From: Draconibacterium sp037442685
GTDB taxonomy: Bacteria > Bacteroidota > Bacteroidia > Bacteroidales > Prolixibacteraceae
Assembly (NCBI GenBank): GCA_037442685.1
Contig: JBBIPU010000005.1
Location: forward strand, 1-64,000
Reading direction: 5' to 3'
DNA length: 64,000 nucleotides
Below, in pieces: positions 8,300 to 18,510 of this stretch. The notes under the pieces are model-generated. The model made no database searches. It had not been told where the DNA came from and worked only from the letters and a program-made list of their open reading frames with translations. Every line of letters begins with the position of its first letter. Positions within the stretch are counted from its first letter, which is position 1. Made by a program: the position numbers and the translations under genes.

Positions 8300-9684
8300 T
8301 ATTCCTTTGCTTTCAGAATTTCAATAATATTACCGGCCATTCCGTCAATATCGCCTGCTCCCATTGTTGCCACAATGTCAAATTCGTGGGTTTTCAGAAT
8401 TTCAAGCATCTGCTGTTTTGTCACCAGGTGTTTGTCCTGATTTTTCATCTGATTATAAATAATTTCCGAAGAAATTCCCTTGATCGGCTCTTCGCGGGCC
8501 GGATACAGAGGAACAAGAATGGAAGTGTCGAGTAAATCGAGACTTACCGCAAACTCAGCTGAAAAATCGCGTGTTCGTGAATAGAGATGCGGCTGGAAAA
8601 TGCCCAGTATTTTCTTTCCTTTATACAGTTCTTTCACCGACGAGATAAATGCTTTCAATTCTTCAGGATGATGGGCATAATCGTCGATATATAAATATTT
8701 TTCGTTTCTGAACTTTACATCGAACCTGCGTACCACACCCTGGTAATCTTCCAGCCCGCTTTTTATTTCCTCGAAAGAAGCACCTGCCAGAAATGCAAGA
8801 GATGCGGCGCCCACAGCATTTTCGACATTCAGCAGTCCGGGATAATTCATTTTGCAACCGGTAATTATTCCTGCAGGAGTTTTTATATCGAACTCGTAAA
8901 ATCCTCCTTCTGGATTTAACTGAAGATTTACAGTCGTAAAATCAGCTTCTTTATTCAGCGAGTAAGAGTAAATGGCTGCTTTTGTCTTTTCGGTATTCAG
9001 TTCGACTCCCTTCTTTACCACCAGCGAGCCGCCCTGCTGAATCTGCGAGATAAATTTTTCGAACGATTCCACAATTTTGTCTTTTTGCCCGTAAATATCG
9101 AGATGGTCGGCATCGATACTTGTTACCAGCGCCAGAAAAGGAGTTAGGTGTAAAAACGACCTGTCGAATTCATCAGCTTCAACAACGATCCAGGGCGATT
9201 CGACTTTTGGAAGCAGCAGATTGGTGCCGAAATTTTTTGAAATCCCACCCAGAAAAGCCCCACAACCTTTGGCTGTTTTATTTAAAATATTGGCTGCCAT
9301 TGTACTCACGGTTGTTTTTCCGTGAGTGCCCGAAACGGCAATCCCATTTCGTTCGTTGCAAACCAACCCGAGCACTTTTGCACGTTTCAGCAACACCATC
9401 GGTTTTTCCCTGAACCACGAAAGTTCGGTATGATCGTCGGGCAGGGCGGGAGTAAAAACTGCCAGAGTACTTGCCGGATCCCAATTTTTAGGGATGTTGC
9501 GAATGTCATCGTCAAAGTGAATGTCGATTCCCTCCGCCTGCATTTGTCTGGTTAACGCGGTAGGTGTGCGGTCGTAACCTGCAACATTCAGGCCTGTGAA
9601 TTTAAAATAGCGTGCCAGTGCGCTCATTCCGATTCCCCCGATTCCGAGGAAATATACATTTTTTATATTCTGAAGGTTTTTCAT
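8299..9684 (-). CDS. murC: UDP-N-acetylmuramate--L-alanine ligase MurC
   Basis: A 461-aa Mur ligase adding L-alanine to UDP-MurNAc, the first amino acid of the peptidoglycan stem. Seen: the N-terminal nucleotide fold FLGIGGIGMSALARY (about 11-25), the ATP P-loop GTHGKTT near residue 118, VEADEFDRSF, and DDYAHHPEE (about 335-343) typical of MurC. Length is standard. It abuts murG and overlaps ftsQ by one base, suggesting translational coupling. Confidence 0.96.
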   Translation of the reverse strand: MKNLQNIKNVYFLGIGGIGMSALARYFKFTGLNVAGYDRTPTALTRQMQAEGIDIHFDDDIRNIPKNWDPASTLAVFTPALPDDHTELSWFREKPMVLLKRAKVLGLVCNERNGIAVSGTHGKTTVSTMAANILNKTAKGCGAFLGGISKNFGTNLLLPKVESPWIVVEADEFDRSFLHLTPFLALVTSIDADHLDIYGQKDKIVESFEKFISQIQQGGSLVVKKGVELNTEKTKAAIYSYSLNKEADFTTVNLQLNPEGGFYEFDIKTPAGIITGCKMNYPGLLNVENAVGAASLAFLAGASFEEIKSGLEDYQGVVRRFDVKFRNEKYLYIDDYAHHPEELKAFISSVKELYKGKKILGIFQPHLYSRTRDFSAEFAVSLDLLDTSILVPLYPAREEPIKGISSEIIYNQMKNQDKHLVTKQQMLEILKTHEFDIVATMGAGDIDGMAGNIIEILKAKE

Positions 9685-10784
9685 TATTTAATTAACTTTT
9701 CCACTTCATTAACAATAGTCCGTGTTGCTTCGGGTTTGGCCAGCGTTTCAATGTTTGTTGCCATTAAAAGGCACAATTCATTATTTTTAACCGTTTCGAA
9801 GGCGACCGGAAACATTTTTTTATCAATCTCCGAATCTGTAAGCAAAATTGCCGCATCCTTTTCAACCAGAGACAATGCATTTTTGGTTTGATGATCTTCG
9901 GCTACATTTGGCGACGGCACCAAAATTGCCGGTTTACCAACAAGGCAGAGTTCTGATATTGTGCCTGCCCCTGCCCGTGATATTACCACGTCGGAAGCGG
10001 CAAATGCAAGATCCATTCTTGTAATAAACTGATGTACCTGTAAATTGGCAGGTTTTCTGCCGGCGATTTCATTTTGAATCTGATCGAAATAATACGCCCC
10101 GGTTTGCCAGATCACCTGAACATCGGATTTTTCAATTGTATCGAGGTTTTTCAGAACTGCGTTGTTTATTGAACGTGCACCAAGACTCCCGCCAATGATC
10201 AGAACAACCTTGTTTTCTTCTTTCAAACCAAAATATTTTAACGCTTCTTCCCTGTTTTTCAGATTTTCCAACAGGTTTTCACGCACCGGATTTCCGGAAA
10301 AAACAATTTTTCTGGAAGGGAAAAAACGGTCCATCTTATCATACGCCACGCAAATAGTATTTACGCGTTTGCCAAGTATTTTATTTGTGATACCGGCGTA
10401 CGAATTCTGTTCCTGTATTAATGCCGGTATTTTATGTTTTGTGGCTGCCCTCAGTAAAGGGCCACTGGCAAATCCTCCTACTCCGATGGCTACTTCAGGC
10501 TTAAAATCCTCAATTATTTTATCCGCCATCGATGCACTTTCAAACAGTCTTTTGAAGAAAGTGAATATTTTCAGGCTTGGTTTCCGTGGAAATCCGATAA
10601 CAGGCAATCCGACAATTTTGTATCCTGCAGCCGGTATTTTTTCCATTTCCATTCTTCCCGAAGCGCCCACAAACAGTATTTCGGCATCAGGATAACGTTT
10701 TCGGATCTCGTTTGCAATCGACAGTGCCGGAAAAATATGTCCGCCTGTTCCTCCACCGCTTATTATGACTCTGCTGATTTTCAT
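9684..10784 (-). CDS. murG: Lipid II synthase MurG
   Basis: A 366-aa GT28 glycosyltransferase that transfers GlcNAc to lipid I on the inner membrane face, making lipid II. Motifs: the N-terminal GGGTGGHIFPALSIA (lipid-binding G loop), IGVGGFASGPLL, QEQNSYAGITNK, GGSLGAR, and the UDP-GlcNAc site VISRAGAGTISEL. Normal length. Its start overlaps the end of ftsW by 4 bp and its end overlaps murC by one base. Confidence 0.97.
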   Translation of the reverse strand: MKISRVIISGGGTGGHIFPALSIANEIRKRYPDAEILFVGASGRMEMEKIPAAGYKIVGLPVIGFPRKPSLKIFTFFKRLFESASMADKIIEDFKPEVAIGVGGFASGPLLRAATKHKIPALIQEQNSYAGITNKILGKRVNTICVAYDKMDRFFPSRKIVFSGNPVRENLLENLKNREEALKYFGLKEENKVVLIIGGSLGARSINNAVLKNLDTIEKSDVQVIWQTGAYYFDQIQNEIAGRKPANLQVHQFITRMDLAFAASDVVISRAGAGTISELCLVGKPAILVPSPNVAEDHQTKNALSLVEKDAAILLTDSEIDKKMFPVAFETVKNNELCLLMATNIETLAKPEATRTIVNEVEKLIK

Positions 10785-11986
10785 TTTTTCATTTCTTCAT
10801 CTTCATCAGGAACGTTTACCTGAATTGGTTGTTCTTTGATTTCCTGGTCCACCTGATTCTGATAACTTACGCTAAGAATACAGCCAAAAGCAATCGATGT
10901 AAATAATAACGAAGTTCCTCCGAGACTTATCCACGGCAATGGCTGGCCGGTTACCGGAAGAACACCGCTTGAAACACCTATATTAATCATGGCCTGATAC
11001 ACAAGAACGAGAGAAAGGCCGACGACCACAAATGCCGGAAATGTCCGGCTTGATCGTCTGACAATAATTATTCCCCTGAAAAAGAAAATCAGGTAAAGAA
11101 AAATTACCGCCGCCCCGAAAATCAGTCCATATTCTTCGACAATAATTGCAAAAATAAAATCGTTATAAGCCGCTGCCATATAATTACTTACATCCGACTG
11201 ACCAGGACCTTTCCCAAAAATTCCGCCTGAATAAATTGCCAGTTTTGCATAATCAGCCTGTGTCACTCCCTGTTCCGAATTCGGATCGCCATGAAGAAAT
11301 CTGTCGATCCTGCCTTTTACGGTGTGAATCCTTCCCACACTGTCGGGGACATGATCGGCCAGGAAATAGATGGAAACCACCAGCGCAACACCGGCCGCAA
11401 ACACAAGCAACATGTATCTGATTGGAATCCTGCCTACAAACATCATCGATATAATTGTTGCAAAAATCAGTGCCGAGGTTGAAAAATTGGATAAAAGTAT
11501 CAATCCGCAAACCAAAGCTGTAAAAATCATGATCTTTCTGAATGCCGCTCCCAGGTCTTTTGTTGTTTTCTGCTTTTTCCCGAGAACTTTAGCAGTGAAG
11601 AGAATCAGGGCGATTTTTGCCACTTCCGCAGGTTGAAAAGAGAAAATCCCAAGGTTAAAAGTTCTACCGGTTCCTTTCATCAAACCTGCAAATTTTAAAA
11701 CCACTGCAACCATCAGCAATAAAATACTTCCGTAAAGCAGGTAGTTGGCCACAATTGAGTAAAATTTAACCGGAATAACATTGACCATCAGCAGGATAAC
11801 ACCCAATCCCATTCCAATAAAGAAAACCTGCCGGATAAGATAGTGAATGGTGTTACCGCCGTGAACCCGGTATGCCAGTGCACCTGTCGCGCTGTAAACT
11901 ATTAACAGCGACAAGATCGACAGAAACATGAGGACAATCCAGATTACACGGTCACCTTTAAAATATTTCAAGATCGAGTTTTCCAT
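10781..11986 (-). CDS. ftsW: Septal peptidoglycan polymerase FtsW
   Basis: A 401-aa SEDS-family membrane protein, the glycosyltransferase that polymerises lipid II at the septum together with its partner transpeptidase. About ten hydrophobic segments are visible, starting with VIWIVLMFLSILSLLIVYSA. SEDS hallmarks include the FQPAEVAKIALI segment and the GVLPVTGQPLPWISLGGTS region near residues 335-355. It lies directly between murD and murG; the SEDS partner FtsI is encoded in the same operon. Confidence 0.95.
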   Translation of the reverse strand: MENSILKYFKGDRVIWIVLMFLSILSLLIVYSATGALAYRVHGGNTIHYLIRQVFFIGMGLGVILLMVNVIPVKFYSIVANYLLYGSILLLMVAVVLKFAGLMKGTGRTFNLGIFSFQPAEVAKIALILFTAKVLGKKQKTTKDLGAAFRKIMIFTALVCGLILLSNFSTSALIFATIISMMFVGRIPIRYMLLVFAAGVALVVSIYFLADHVPDSVGRIHTVKGRIDRFLHGDPNSEQGVTQADYAKLAIYSGGIFGKGPGQSDVSNYMAAAYNDFIFAIIVEEYGLIFGAAVIFLYLIFFFRGIIIVRRSSRTFPAFVVVGLSLVLVYQAMINIGVSSGVLPVTGQPLPWISLGGTSLLFTSIAFGCILSVSYQNQVDQEIKEQPIQVNVPDEDEEMKK

Positions 11987-13323
11987 TACAGATTTCTTAC
12001 TCTTTGTTTAAACTGAGTTCCCCTGTCTTCGTAATTTTCAAACAGATCGAAACTTGCACATGCCGGCGAAAGAAGCACTGTATCTCCATTCCGGGCAAGA
12101 TAATAGGCTGTTCTGACCGCCTCTTCCATACTTGTTGTATCTACAATATTCTTTACAAGCCCTTTGAAAGCTTCATGAATTTTATGATTGTCTTTCCCCA
12201 GACAAACAATTGCCTTTACTTTTTCCTTTACCAATCCTTTGAGCATGGTATAGTCATTACCTTTGTCCACTCCTCCTGCAATCCAGACAATTGGTTTCGT
12301 GATGCTTTCCAGGGCATACCATGTCGAATTTACATTGGTTGCTTTTGAGTCGTTTACAAACTCAATTCCGTGGACTTTCAGAAAACGCTCCAGACGGTGC
12401 TCAACCCCGGTGAAATTTGCGAGACTTTCCCTCAGCTGTTCATTTCTGATTTCCAAGATCATACTTGCAATTCCCGCGGCCATGGAATTGTAAGTATTGT
12501 GTTTTCCTTGTAGTGCAAGCTCCAGAATAGACATAACGAATTGGTTTTTATTTAAGTTAATAATTAGCTGATTATCTTTCACTCCTGCTGAATTTCCGGC
12601 TGGTTCGTCCAAACCAAAAGGAATAATTACAGGTTCAATATTTCTCTTTTTAAGTTCCTGTTGTGTTATTTCGTCGTCGGCACAAACAATGAACCAGTCG
12701 TTTTTAGTTTGATTTTGAATGATCCTGAATTTCGAATCGACGTAATTCTGAAGGTTGTAATTGTACCTGTCGAGATGATCGGGTGTGATATTCATCAGAA
12801 TTGCAATATCGGCCCTGAAATCGTACATTCCGTCTAACTGGAAACTACTGATTTCAAGTACATAAATATCAAAATTCTCTTCGGCAACCTGCCACGCAAA
12901 ACTTTTCCCCACATTGCCTGCAAGACCGACATTCAGCCCGGCATTTTTCAGAATATGATAAATAAGCAAGGTTGTGGTTGTTTTTCCGTTACTTCCGGTA
13001 ATACAAACAGTTTTTGCTTTTGTGTACCTGCCTGCAAATTCAATTTCAGAAATTACAGGAATGCCGGCTTCCTTTAACTGATGAATCAGGGGCGCTTTTT
13101 CAGGTATTCCCGGACTTTTAACAACTAATAGGGCATTCAGTATTTTTTCGGCAGTATGTTTTTCTTCCTCAAAATCGATATTGTAACCGGAAAGAACGGT
13201 TTTGTATTTCTCCTTTATTTTCCCCAAATCGGAAACGAAAACAGAAAAGCCGTGCTTTTGTGCAAGAATAGCGGCGCCCACGCCACTTTCACCACCACCT
13301 AATATTGCAATCCTGTTATTCAA
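11986..13323 (-). CDS. murD: UDP-MurNAc-L-alanine--D-glutamate ligase MurD
   Basis: A 445-aa Mur ligase that adds D-glutamate to the stem peptide. Seen: N-terminal ILGGGESGVGAAILA, VKSPGIPEKAPLI, the ATP P-loop CITGSNGKTTTT (about 110-121), the central NITPDHLDRY and C-terminal NDSKATN. Length is standard for the family. It abuts mraY (no spacing) and overlaps ftsW by one base, consistent with a single transcript. Confidence 0.96.
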   Translation of the reverse strand: MNNRIAILGGGESGVGAAILAQKHGFSVFVSDLGKIKEKYKTVLSGYNIDFEEEKHTAEKILNALLVVKSPGIPEKAPLIHQLKEAGIPVISEIEFAGRYTKAKTVCITGSNGKTTTTLLIYHILKNAGLNVGLAGNVGKSFAWQVAEENFDIYVLEISSFQLDGMYDFRADIAILMNITPDHLDRYNYNLQNYVDSKFRIIQNQTKNDWFIVCADDEITQQELKKRNIEPVIIPFGLDEPAGNSAGVKDNQLIINLNKNQFVMSILELALQGKHNTYNSMAAGIASMILEIRNEQLRESLANFTGVEHRLERFLKVHGIEFVNDSKATNVNSTWYALESITKPIVWIAGGVDKGNDYTMLKGLVKEKVKAIVCLGKDNHKIHEAFKGLVKNIVDTTSMEEAVRTAYYLARNGDTVLLSPACASFDLFENYEDRGTQFKQRVRNL

Positions 13324-14574
13324 TTATCTCATTTTTAATGTTACCATTGTAAGCACAGCCAGAATAATTCCCACAATCCAGAACCGGGTTACAATCTTTG
13401 CCTCCGGAATTCCTTTTTTCTGAAAATGGTGATGAATCGGGCTCATCAAAAACACGCGCCTTCCTTCGCCATATTTCTTTTTGGTATATTTAAACCAGCT
13501 CACCTGTATTACAACCGAAAGATTTTCGATGAGAAAGATTCCGCAAAGCAGCGGTATTAAAATCTCTTTCCGGATAATTACCGAGAACACCGCGAGAATT
13601 CCTCCAAGTGCAAGGCTTCCGGTGTCGCCCATAAAAACCTGGGCAGGATAGGAGTTGTACCACAAAAATCCCACTGTGGCGCCAATAAAAGCAGCAACAA
13701 AAACCGACAGCTCACCAATATTCGGAATATACATGATATTCAGGTAGTCGGCATAAATGATGTTACCGCTTACATATGCCAGAACACCCAGTGTGGCACC
13801 GCTGATTGCAGAAGTTCCCGTTGCCAGCCCGTCCAGACCATCGGTGAGGTTGGCTGCATTTGATACTGCAGTTATTATTACAATGATTGCAAGTGCATAA
13901 ACAATCCATTTTAACCACGATGAAGCTTCTCCGGCAAACGAAACAAGCCATTCATAATTAAATTCGTTTTGTTTTACAAATGGAATTGTGGTAACAGTCG
14001 ATTTTACATCTTCGGTAACATACTGAAGCGTTTGTTCCCCGGTCACCGGATCAACTAGAATTTCCTGAAGGTTCTGGCCATTTCCGTCTTTTATGTGTTG
14101 CCTTACTTTCACATCTTCACTTACAAAGAGTGTAAGTGCAACAATTAGCCCGAGAGTAACCTGTCCGAGTATTTTAAATTTTCCGGCAAGACCTTTTTTA
14201 TTTTTAAGGAAAACTTTGATGTAATCGTCGATAAACCCTATAAAACCAAGCAATGCCGTAGTAATAAGCATCAGGATTACATAAATATTATTGAGCCTGG
14301 CAAACAATAAAGTCGGAATTAATATTGAAGTAAGAATAATCAGTCCACCCATGGTTGGAGTCCCTTTTTTCTGTAACTGACCTTCGAGACCAAGATCGCG
14401 GACCACTTCACCTATTTGTTTTTGTTGCAGAATTCTGATTATCTTTTTACCAAAAATCGTTGCGATAAAAAGTGATGTAATAATTGCCGCTCCAGCCCTG
14501 AACGTAATACCGGGAATCATTCCCAACCCGGGAATATCGTAACCAGCCAATAATGTATAAAACCAATAAATCAT
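13324..14574 (-). CDS. mraY: Phospho-MurNAc-pentapeptide transferase MraY
   Basis: A 416-aa multi-pass enzyme that attaches phospho-MurNAc-pentapeptide to undecaprenyl phosphate, giving lipid I. Typical motifs are KKGTPTMGGLI near residue 69, FIDDYIKV (the first Asp pair), NLTDGLDGLA near 242, FMGDTGSLALGG near 315, and the end motif SPIHHHFQKKG. Between about residues 145 and 210 there is a long hydrophilic insertion rich in Val, Asp and Thr, as in other Bacteroidota MraY proteins; it makes the protein about 55 residues longer than the E. coli enzyme. It sits 10 bp after murE. Confidence 0.97.
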   Translation of the reverse strand: MIYWFYTLLAGYDIPGLGMIPGITFRAGAAIITSLFIATIFGKKIIRILQQKQIGEVVRDLGLEGQLQKKGTPTMGGLIILTSILIPTLLFARLNNIYVILMLITTALLGFIGFIDDYIKVFLKNKKGLAGKFKILGQVTLGLIVALTLFVSEDVKVRQHIKDGNGQNLQEILVDPVTGEQTLQYVTEDVKSTVTTIPFVKQNEFNYEWLVSFAGEASSWLKWIVYALAIIVIITAVSNAANLTDGLDGLATGTSAISGATLGVLAYVSGNIIYADYLNIMYIPNIGELSVFVAAFIGATVGFLWYNSYPAQVFMGDTGSLALGGILAVFSVIIRKEILIPLLCGIFLIENLSVVIQVSWFKYTKKKYGEGRRVFLMSPIHHHFQKKGIPEAKIVTRFWIVGIILAVLTMVTLKMR

Positions 14575-14584
14575 TTTTTTGTAT

Positions 14585-16048
14585 TTAGTTTTTTAAGCCA
14601 AAGCAGTTTTCAATCTCCTCTTTATCGTCGAAATGATATTTAACTCCGTTTATTTCCTGGTAATTTTCGTGACCTTTACCCGCAATCAGGATAATATCAC
14701 CGGGCTGGGCAATCATCGCAGCTGTTTTAATTGCTTCTCTCCGGTTCTCGATCGAAACAACTTTATTCCTGAATTTTGCATCAACACCGGCTTCCATATC
14801 TTTAATAATTTGTGCCGGAATTTCGGTTCTCGGATTGTCTGAAGTCAGTATCACTTTATCGCTGGCAATAACTGCTTCGTGCGCCATTTCAGGCCGTTTT
14901 GTCTTATCGCGGTCACCGCCGGCGCCAACAACTGTTATCACTTTCTCTCCTTTTGTTCTGATTTCGGAAATAGCTCCCAAAACATTTTTAAGTGCATCGG
15001 GTGTGTGAGCGTAATCAATTATTGCAAGTATTCCATCGCGGCTGCGGACTGTTTCAAATCTTCCCTGAACAGGCTGAAGATTGCTCAGGATGGTTAAAAC
15101 CTCATCTTTATTCTGACCAAGACGGATTGCAGTAGTATAAACAGCAAGCAGGTTCGAAGCATTGAATTTTCCTACAAATCTTGTCCAGATTTCCCTGCCA
15201 TCCATATTCAGCAACATCCCGTCGAAATGGCTTTCAATCACTTTACACCGAAAATCAGCCACTGCACGGTTTGAAAAAGTTATTTTTTCAGCCTGAGTGT
15301 TCTGAACCATAACCAGTCCGTTTTTATCATCAATATTGACAACGGCAAAAGCATCTTTTGAAAGACCATCGAAGAAAGCTTTTTTAGCTTTGATATATTC
15401 TGTAAAAGTTTTGTGATAATCCAAATGATCGTGAGTGATGTTGGTGAAAATGCCACCTGCAAATTCGATTCCTGCAATTCGTTTCTGATGAACAGCGTGC
15501 GAACTGACTTCCATAAAACAGTATTCACAACCCTGTGCCACCATTTCGGCAAGCAACTGCTGAATTTTCAGTGCATTTGGAGTTGTGTGGGTTGCTGTTT
15601 CCTCTTTACTGTTAATGCGGTATGAAATTGTGGAGATAAGCCCGGTTTTATACCCAAGGTTCAAAAACATCTTGTATAAAAGAGTTGCAATGCTGGTTTT
15701 ACCGTTGGTTCCGGTCACTCCGACCACTTTTAGTTTCGAGGAAGGAAACCGGTAAAAAACCGAAGCAATTTGTCCCAGAGCCTCGTTCGAGTCAGTTACT
15801 TTAACATAAGTAACCTGTTCATTTATTTCGGCTGGCAGGTTTTCACAAACAACAACCGAGGCTTCGTTTTCAATTGCTTTTCCGATAAACTGATGTCCAT
15901 CGGAAGCGACTCCCAGTTGAGCTACGAAAATAAATCCGGGTTTCACAAGCCGTGAATCGAATTCAATTCCGAGAACCTCTGTATCTGCAGAACCGATTAA
16001 ATTCGTGTAACTGATCTGGTTTAGTATTTCGTTAAGTCTCATTTTCAA
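14585..16048 (-). CDS. murE: UDP-MurNAc-tripeptide synthetase MurE (meso-DAP type)
   Basis: A 487-aa Mur ligase adding the third stem residue. Seen: the P-loop VTGTNGKTSIATLL (about 112-125), TTPNAL, the family's FMEVSSHAVHQKR, and NITHDHLDYH. The motif DNPR is present in LTSDNPRTEIP, the signature for meso-diaminopimelate rather than lysine. The cell wall is therefore predicted to be of the DAP type usual for Gram-negatives. The start overlaps the end of ftsI by 4 bp. murF, the next ligase in the pathway, is not in this cluster. Confidence 0.96.
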   Translation of the reverse strand: MKMRLNEILNQISYTNLIGSADTEVLGIEFDSRLVKPGFIFVAQLGVASDGHQFIGKAIENEASVVVCENLPAEINEQVTYVKVTDSNEALGQIASVFYRFPSSKLKVVGVTGTNGKTSIATLLYKMFLNLGYKTGLISTISYRINSKEETATHTTPNALKIQQLLAEMVAQGCEYCFMEVSSHAVHQKRIAGIEFAGGIFTNITHDHLDYHKTFTEYIKAKKAFFDGLSKDAFAVVNIDDKNGLVMVQNTQAEKITFSNRAVADFRCKVIESHFDGMLLNMDGREIWTRFVGKFNASNLLAVYTTAIRLGQNKDEVLTILSNLQPVQGRFETVRSRDGILAIIDYAHTPDALKNVLGAISEIRTKGEKVITVVGAGGDRDKTKRPEMAHEAVIASDKVILTSDNPRTEIPAQIIKDMEAGVDAKFRNKVVSIENRREAIKTAAMIAQPGDIILIAGKGHENYQEINGVKYHFDDKEEIENCFGLKN

Positions 16049-18159
16049 CCAAGTGTGAGTAATATCGTTTGTCCCTTCTGGAATCTTCCTCCAGGCGCCA
16101 TCGATTGTTTTTTAACTTTACCTATTCCGCTGATTCGTACACGCAAGCCAGCCTTTTCCATCAGATAAACTGCATCGCTTGCGCCCATTCCCTGAACGTT
16201 TGGAACTAATCCTTCAGGAACCGAAGTATCGGATAACAATACTTTGTCATCTTTAACTTCCACTTTTGCCCACTCTGAATCAGGATCTCCCTTTACATTT
16301 TTCAGGTTTAAATCGTCAACAACTTCGAGAATGTCTTCCGACAATCCTTTTTTGATATCCGGTAAAACAATTTTTTCATTTTCATCTTTTTCTTTCTCCA
16401 AATCTTCATCTTTTAAAATCCGGAAGGCGTAGATCTTTTCAGCAATTTCCTTGAAAACGGGACCAGCAACCGAACCTCCGTAATAAACTCCTCCCCGTGG
16501 ATTGTTAAATGTCACGATCATTGAATATTTGGGATCATCGGCCGGGAAATAACCGACAAACGAACCCAGGTACATTCCGGCACTGTAACCTTGGCTGCTG
16601 GTTGCCACACGCGCGGTTCCTGTTTTTCCGGCAATGTTGAAATATTCGTTGTTCAACCCCTTGCCGGTACCCTCGGTGCAAACACCTTCGAGCATTGCCT
16701 TTGCCTTTCTGATGGTTTCCTTCGATGCAATCATCGGATTCAGCACTTCGGTTTTAAATCTTTTTACCAAAGCGCCATTTTCCCTGATCTCTTTTACCAG
16801 ATGAGGTTTAACCATTTTCCCGTTATTAGCAACTGCATTATAAAAGTTCAGGATCTGAATGGGTGTCATTTTGGTTTCGTATCCGTATGACATGCCGGCG
16901 AGTGTGGTTCCCCACCAGTCAGGATCACCAGGGTATTTGAAAAATGGCTGACCTTCGCCGTTAATGTCCAGTCCGAGAGGTTTGTTTATTCCGAAACTGT
17001 AAACCCTGTCAACATATTTTTTCGGATTTTTCTCGTAATAAGTCGTGATAATTTTGGCTACACCAATGTTCGAAGATTTTTCAAATATCTGTTTTACTGT
17101 TATTTTACCGTGTCCATTTGTATCTGAAATTTTTCTGCCGCTTTTAAACCACTGTCCGTTGCCTGTATCGAAAACATTACTGGTGTCAACAACACCATCT
17201 TCGAGTGCAGCCATTAACGATACGAGCTTAAAAGTTGAACCGGGTTCGTAGCATCCTCTTGGTCCAAGCGCAAAGTTGTCTGTTTCAAAATAATCGCCGT
17301 TTCGTTTGCCAAGATTTGCAATGGCTTTTACTTCGCCGGTTTTAACTTCCATCACAATTGCCGTTGCCCAGTCGGCATTTAAAACCTGAATTTGTTTGTA
17401 AAGCGCACTCTCAGTGATGTCCTGAATTTTAACGTTCAGGGTTGTAATAATATCCATCCCGTCTTCAGGTTCAATTTCGATCTTTGTAACCCATCTTCCT
17501 GAAAGATTCTCTTTGTAACTGATTCCATCTTCTCCCTTTAAATAGGGTTCGAAAGATCCTTCTAATCCTGTATAACCAATTGCACCATGAACACCACCAA
17601 AAGCGCCTTTATTCAAACCGCCAAGTGTTCGTAATGCAAGTATTCCAAACGGATTTACCCTTCTGTTTTCCTTTTCGATTATTAAACCCCCGCCATATCT
17701 GCCACGGCGGAGTATCGGGAAATTTTTTACTTTCTGAAGTTCTGTGTAATCTATTTTACGCGGAGTAAGCATAAAACCGCGGTTCTTTTCTTTGTAAGCC
17801 TCATTCAACCTGCGGTTGTATTCGGCATGAGAAGCATTTCCAAAAAAAGCCGAAAGATACCAGGCAAGCGAATCGCTTTCCTTTCCGTAAACTTTCCTTA
17901 CTCCCTCTGACGCCATGTCGATTCGAACATAGTATCCGGGAACAGAAGTAGCCAATGTACTGCCATCGTCAGCACAAATGTTCCCGCGGTCGGGACTGAC
18001 GATAATGGTATTTTCGCTGAGATTTTCCTGTATTTTTTCCCAACGGTCGTTTTTGATCTTCTGAACAGAGATCATTTTTGCTATCACCACTACCGAAAAT
18101 ACAAGCAGTGCAAAATAAATCAAGGTAATCCGGGTTACTATTATTCTCCTGATATCCAC
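16045..18159 (-). CDS. ftsI: Septal transpeptidase FtsI (PBP3-like) with PASTA domain
   Basis: A 704-aa class B penicillin-binding protein that cross-links septal peptidoglycan. One N-terminal membrane anchor (about 10-30), a pedestal domain, then the transpeptidase domain with all three active-site motifs: STFK (Ser308-Lys311), SSN (362-364) and KTGT (512-515). The C-terminal ~65 residues, beginning near VPNVQGMGASDAV, form one PASTA repeat, common in Bacteroidota FtsI but absent from E. coli. A charged Lys/Asp/Glu linker (about 590-640) separates the two. It overlaps ftsL by 19 bp and murE by 4 bp. Confidence 0.95.
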   Translation of the reverse strand: MDIRRIIVTRITLIYFALLVFSVVVIAKMISVQKIKNDRWEKIQENLSENTIIVSPDRGNICADDGSTLATSVPGYYVRIDMASEGVRKVYGKESDSLAWYLSAFFGNASHAEYNRRLNEAYKEKNRGFMLTPRKIDYTELQKVKNFPILRRGRYGGGLIIEKENRRVNPFGILALRTLGGLNKGAFGGVHGAIGYTGLEGSFEPYLKGEDGISYKENLSGRWVTKIEIEPEDGMDIITTLNVKIQDITESALYKQIQVLNADWATAIVMEVKTGEVKAIANLGKRNGDYFETDNFALGPRGCYEPGSTFKLVSLMAALEDGVVDTSNVFDTGNGQWFKSGRKISDTNGHGKITVKQIFEKSSNIGVAKIITTYYEKNPKKYVDRVYSFGINKPLGLDINGEGQPFFKYPGDPDWWGTTLAGMSYGYETKMTPIQILNFYNAVANNGKMVKPHLVKEIRENGALVKRFKTEVLNPMIASKETIRKAKAMLEGVCTEGTGKGLNNEYFNIAGKTGTARVATSSQGYSAGMYLGSFVGYFPADDPKYSMIVTFNNPRGGVYYGGSVAGPVFKEIAEKIYAFRILKDEDLEKEKDENEKIVLPDIKKGLSEDILEVVDDLNLKNVKGDPDSEWAKVEVKDDKVLLSDTSVPEGLVPNVQGMGASDAVYLMEKAGLRVRISGIGKVKKQSMAPGGRFQKGQTILLTLG

Positions 18160-18509
18160 GACAATTTATTTTTTTTAACCACAAGTTTCTGAGGAGGCCT
18201 CGACGGCTCCTGTAAATCTATTTTTGCATTTTCCACTTTTTTCGCAATTTCCGATGGTCGGCTTGAATTCATCAGTTTTGCCGAAAGTGTGATCGACTCT
18301 GAACGAAGTTCATCCAACGTGGTTTGAAGGATTTCAACTTTCCTGATTGTTTTTTCCGACCAGTTGCGGTTTGTAATGAGCAGAATAGCAAGAAATGCAA
18401 GAAAAATCAGGAAAGGTATCTGTTTTGTCACCCTTTCATCGGTTAAGATCGTTCCACCGATAAACGATTTAACACCTGTCTTTTTATTTGCTTTTACCTT
18501 TTCAGTCAT
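18141..18509 (-). CDS. ftsL: FtsL-like division protein
   Basis: A 122-aa protein with one transmembrane helix (IPFLIFLAFLAILLITN, about residues 32-48) and a short coiled-coil-prone periplasmic part (IRKVEILQTTLDELRSESITLSAK region). FtsL proteins are very divergent; the call is based on size, single-pass topology and the invariant position between rsmH and ftsI. FtsL would bridge the FtsQ/FtsB complex and the FtsW-FtsI enzyme pair. The end overlaps ftsI by 19 bp. Confidence 0.8.
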   Translation of the reverse strand: MTEKVKANKKTGVKSFIGGTILTDERVTKQIPFLIFLAFLAILLITNRNWSEKTIRKVEILQTTLDELRSESITLSAKLMNSSRPSEIAKKVENAKIDLQEPSRPPQKLVVKKNKLSWISGE

Positions 18510-18510
18510 A

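Noticed and set aside
10162..10695. Plus-strand frame of 177 codons opposite murG
   Set aside because: A shadow of murG; composition is unlike a real protein and no start signals are seen.
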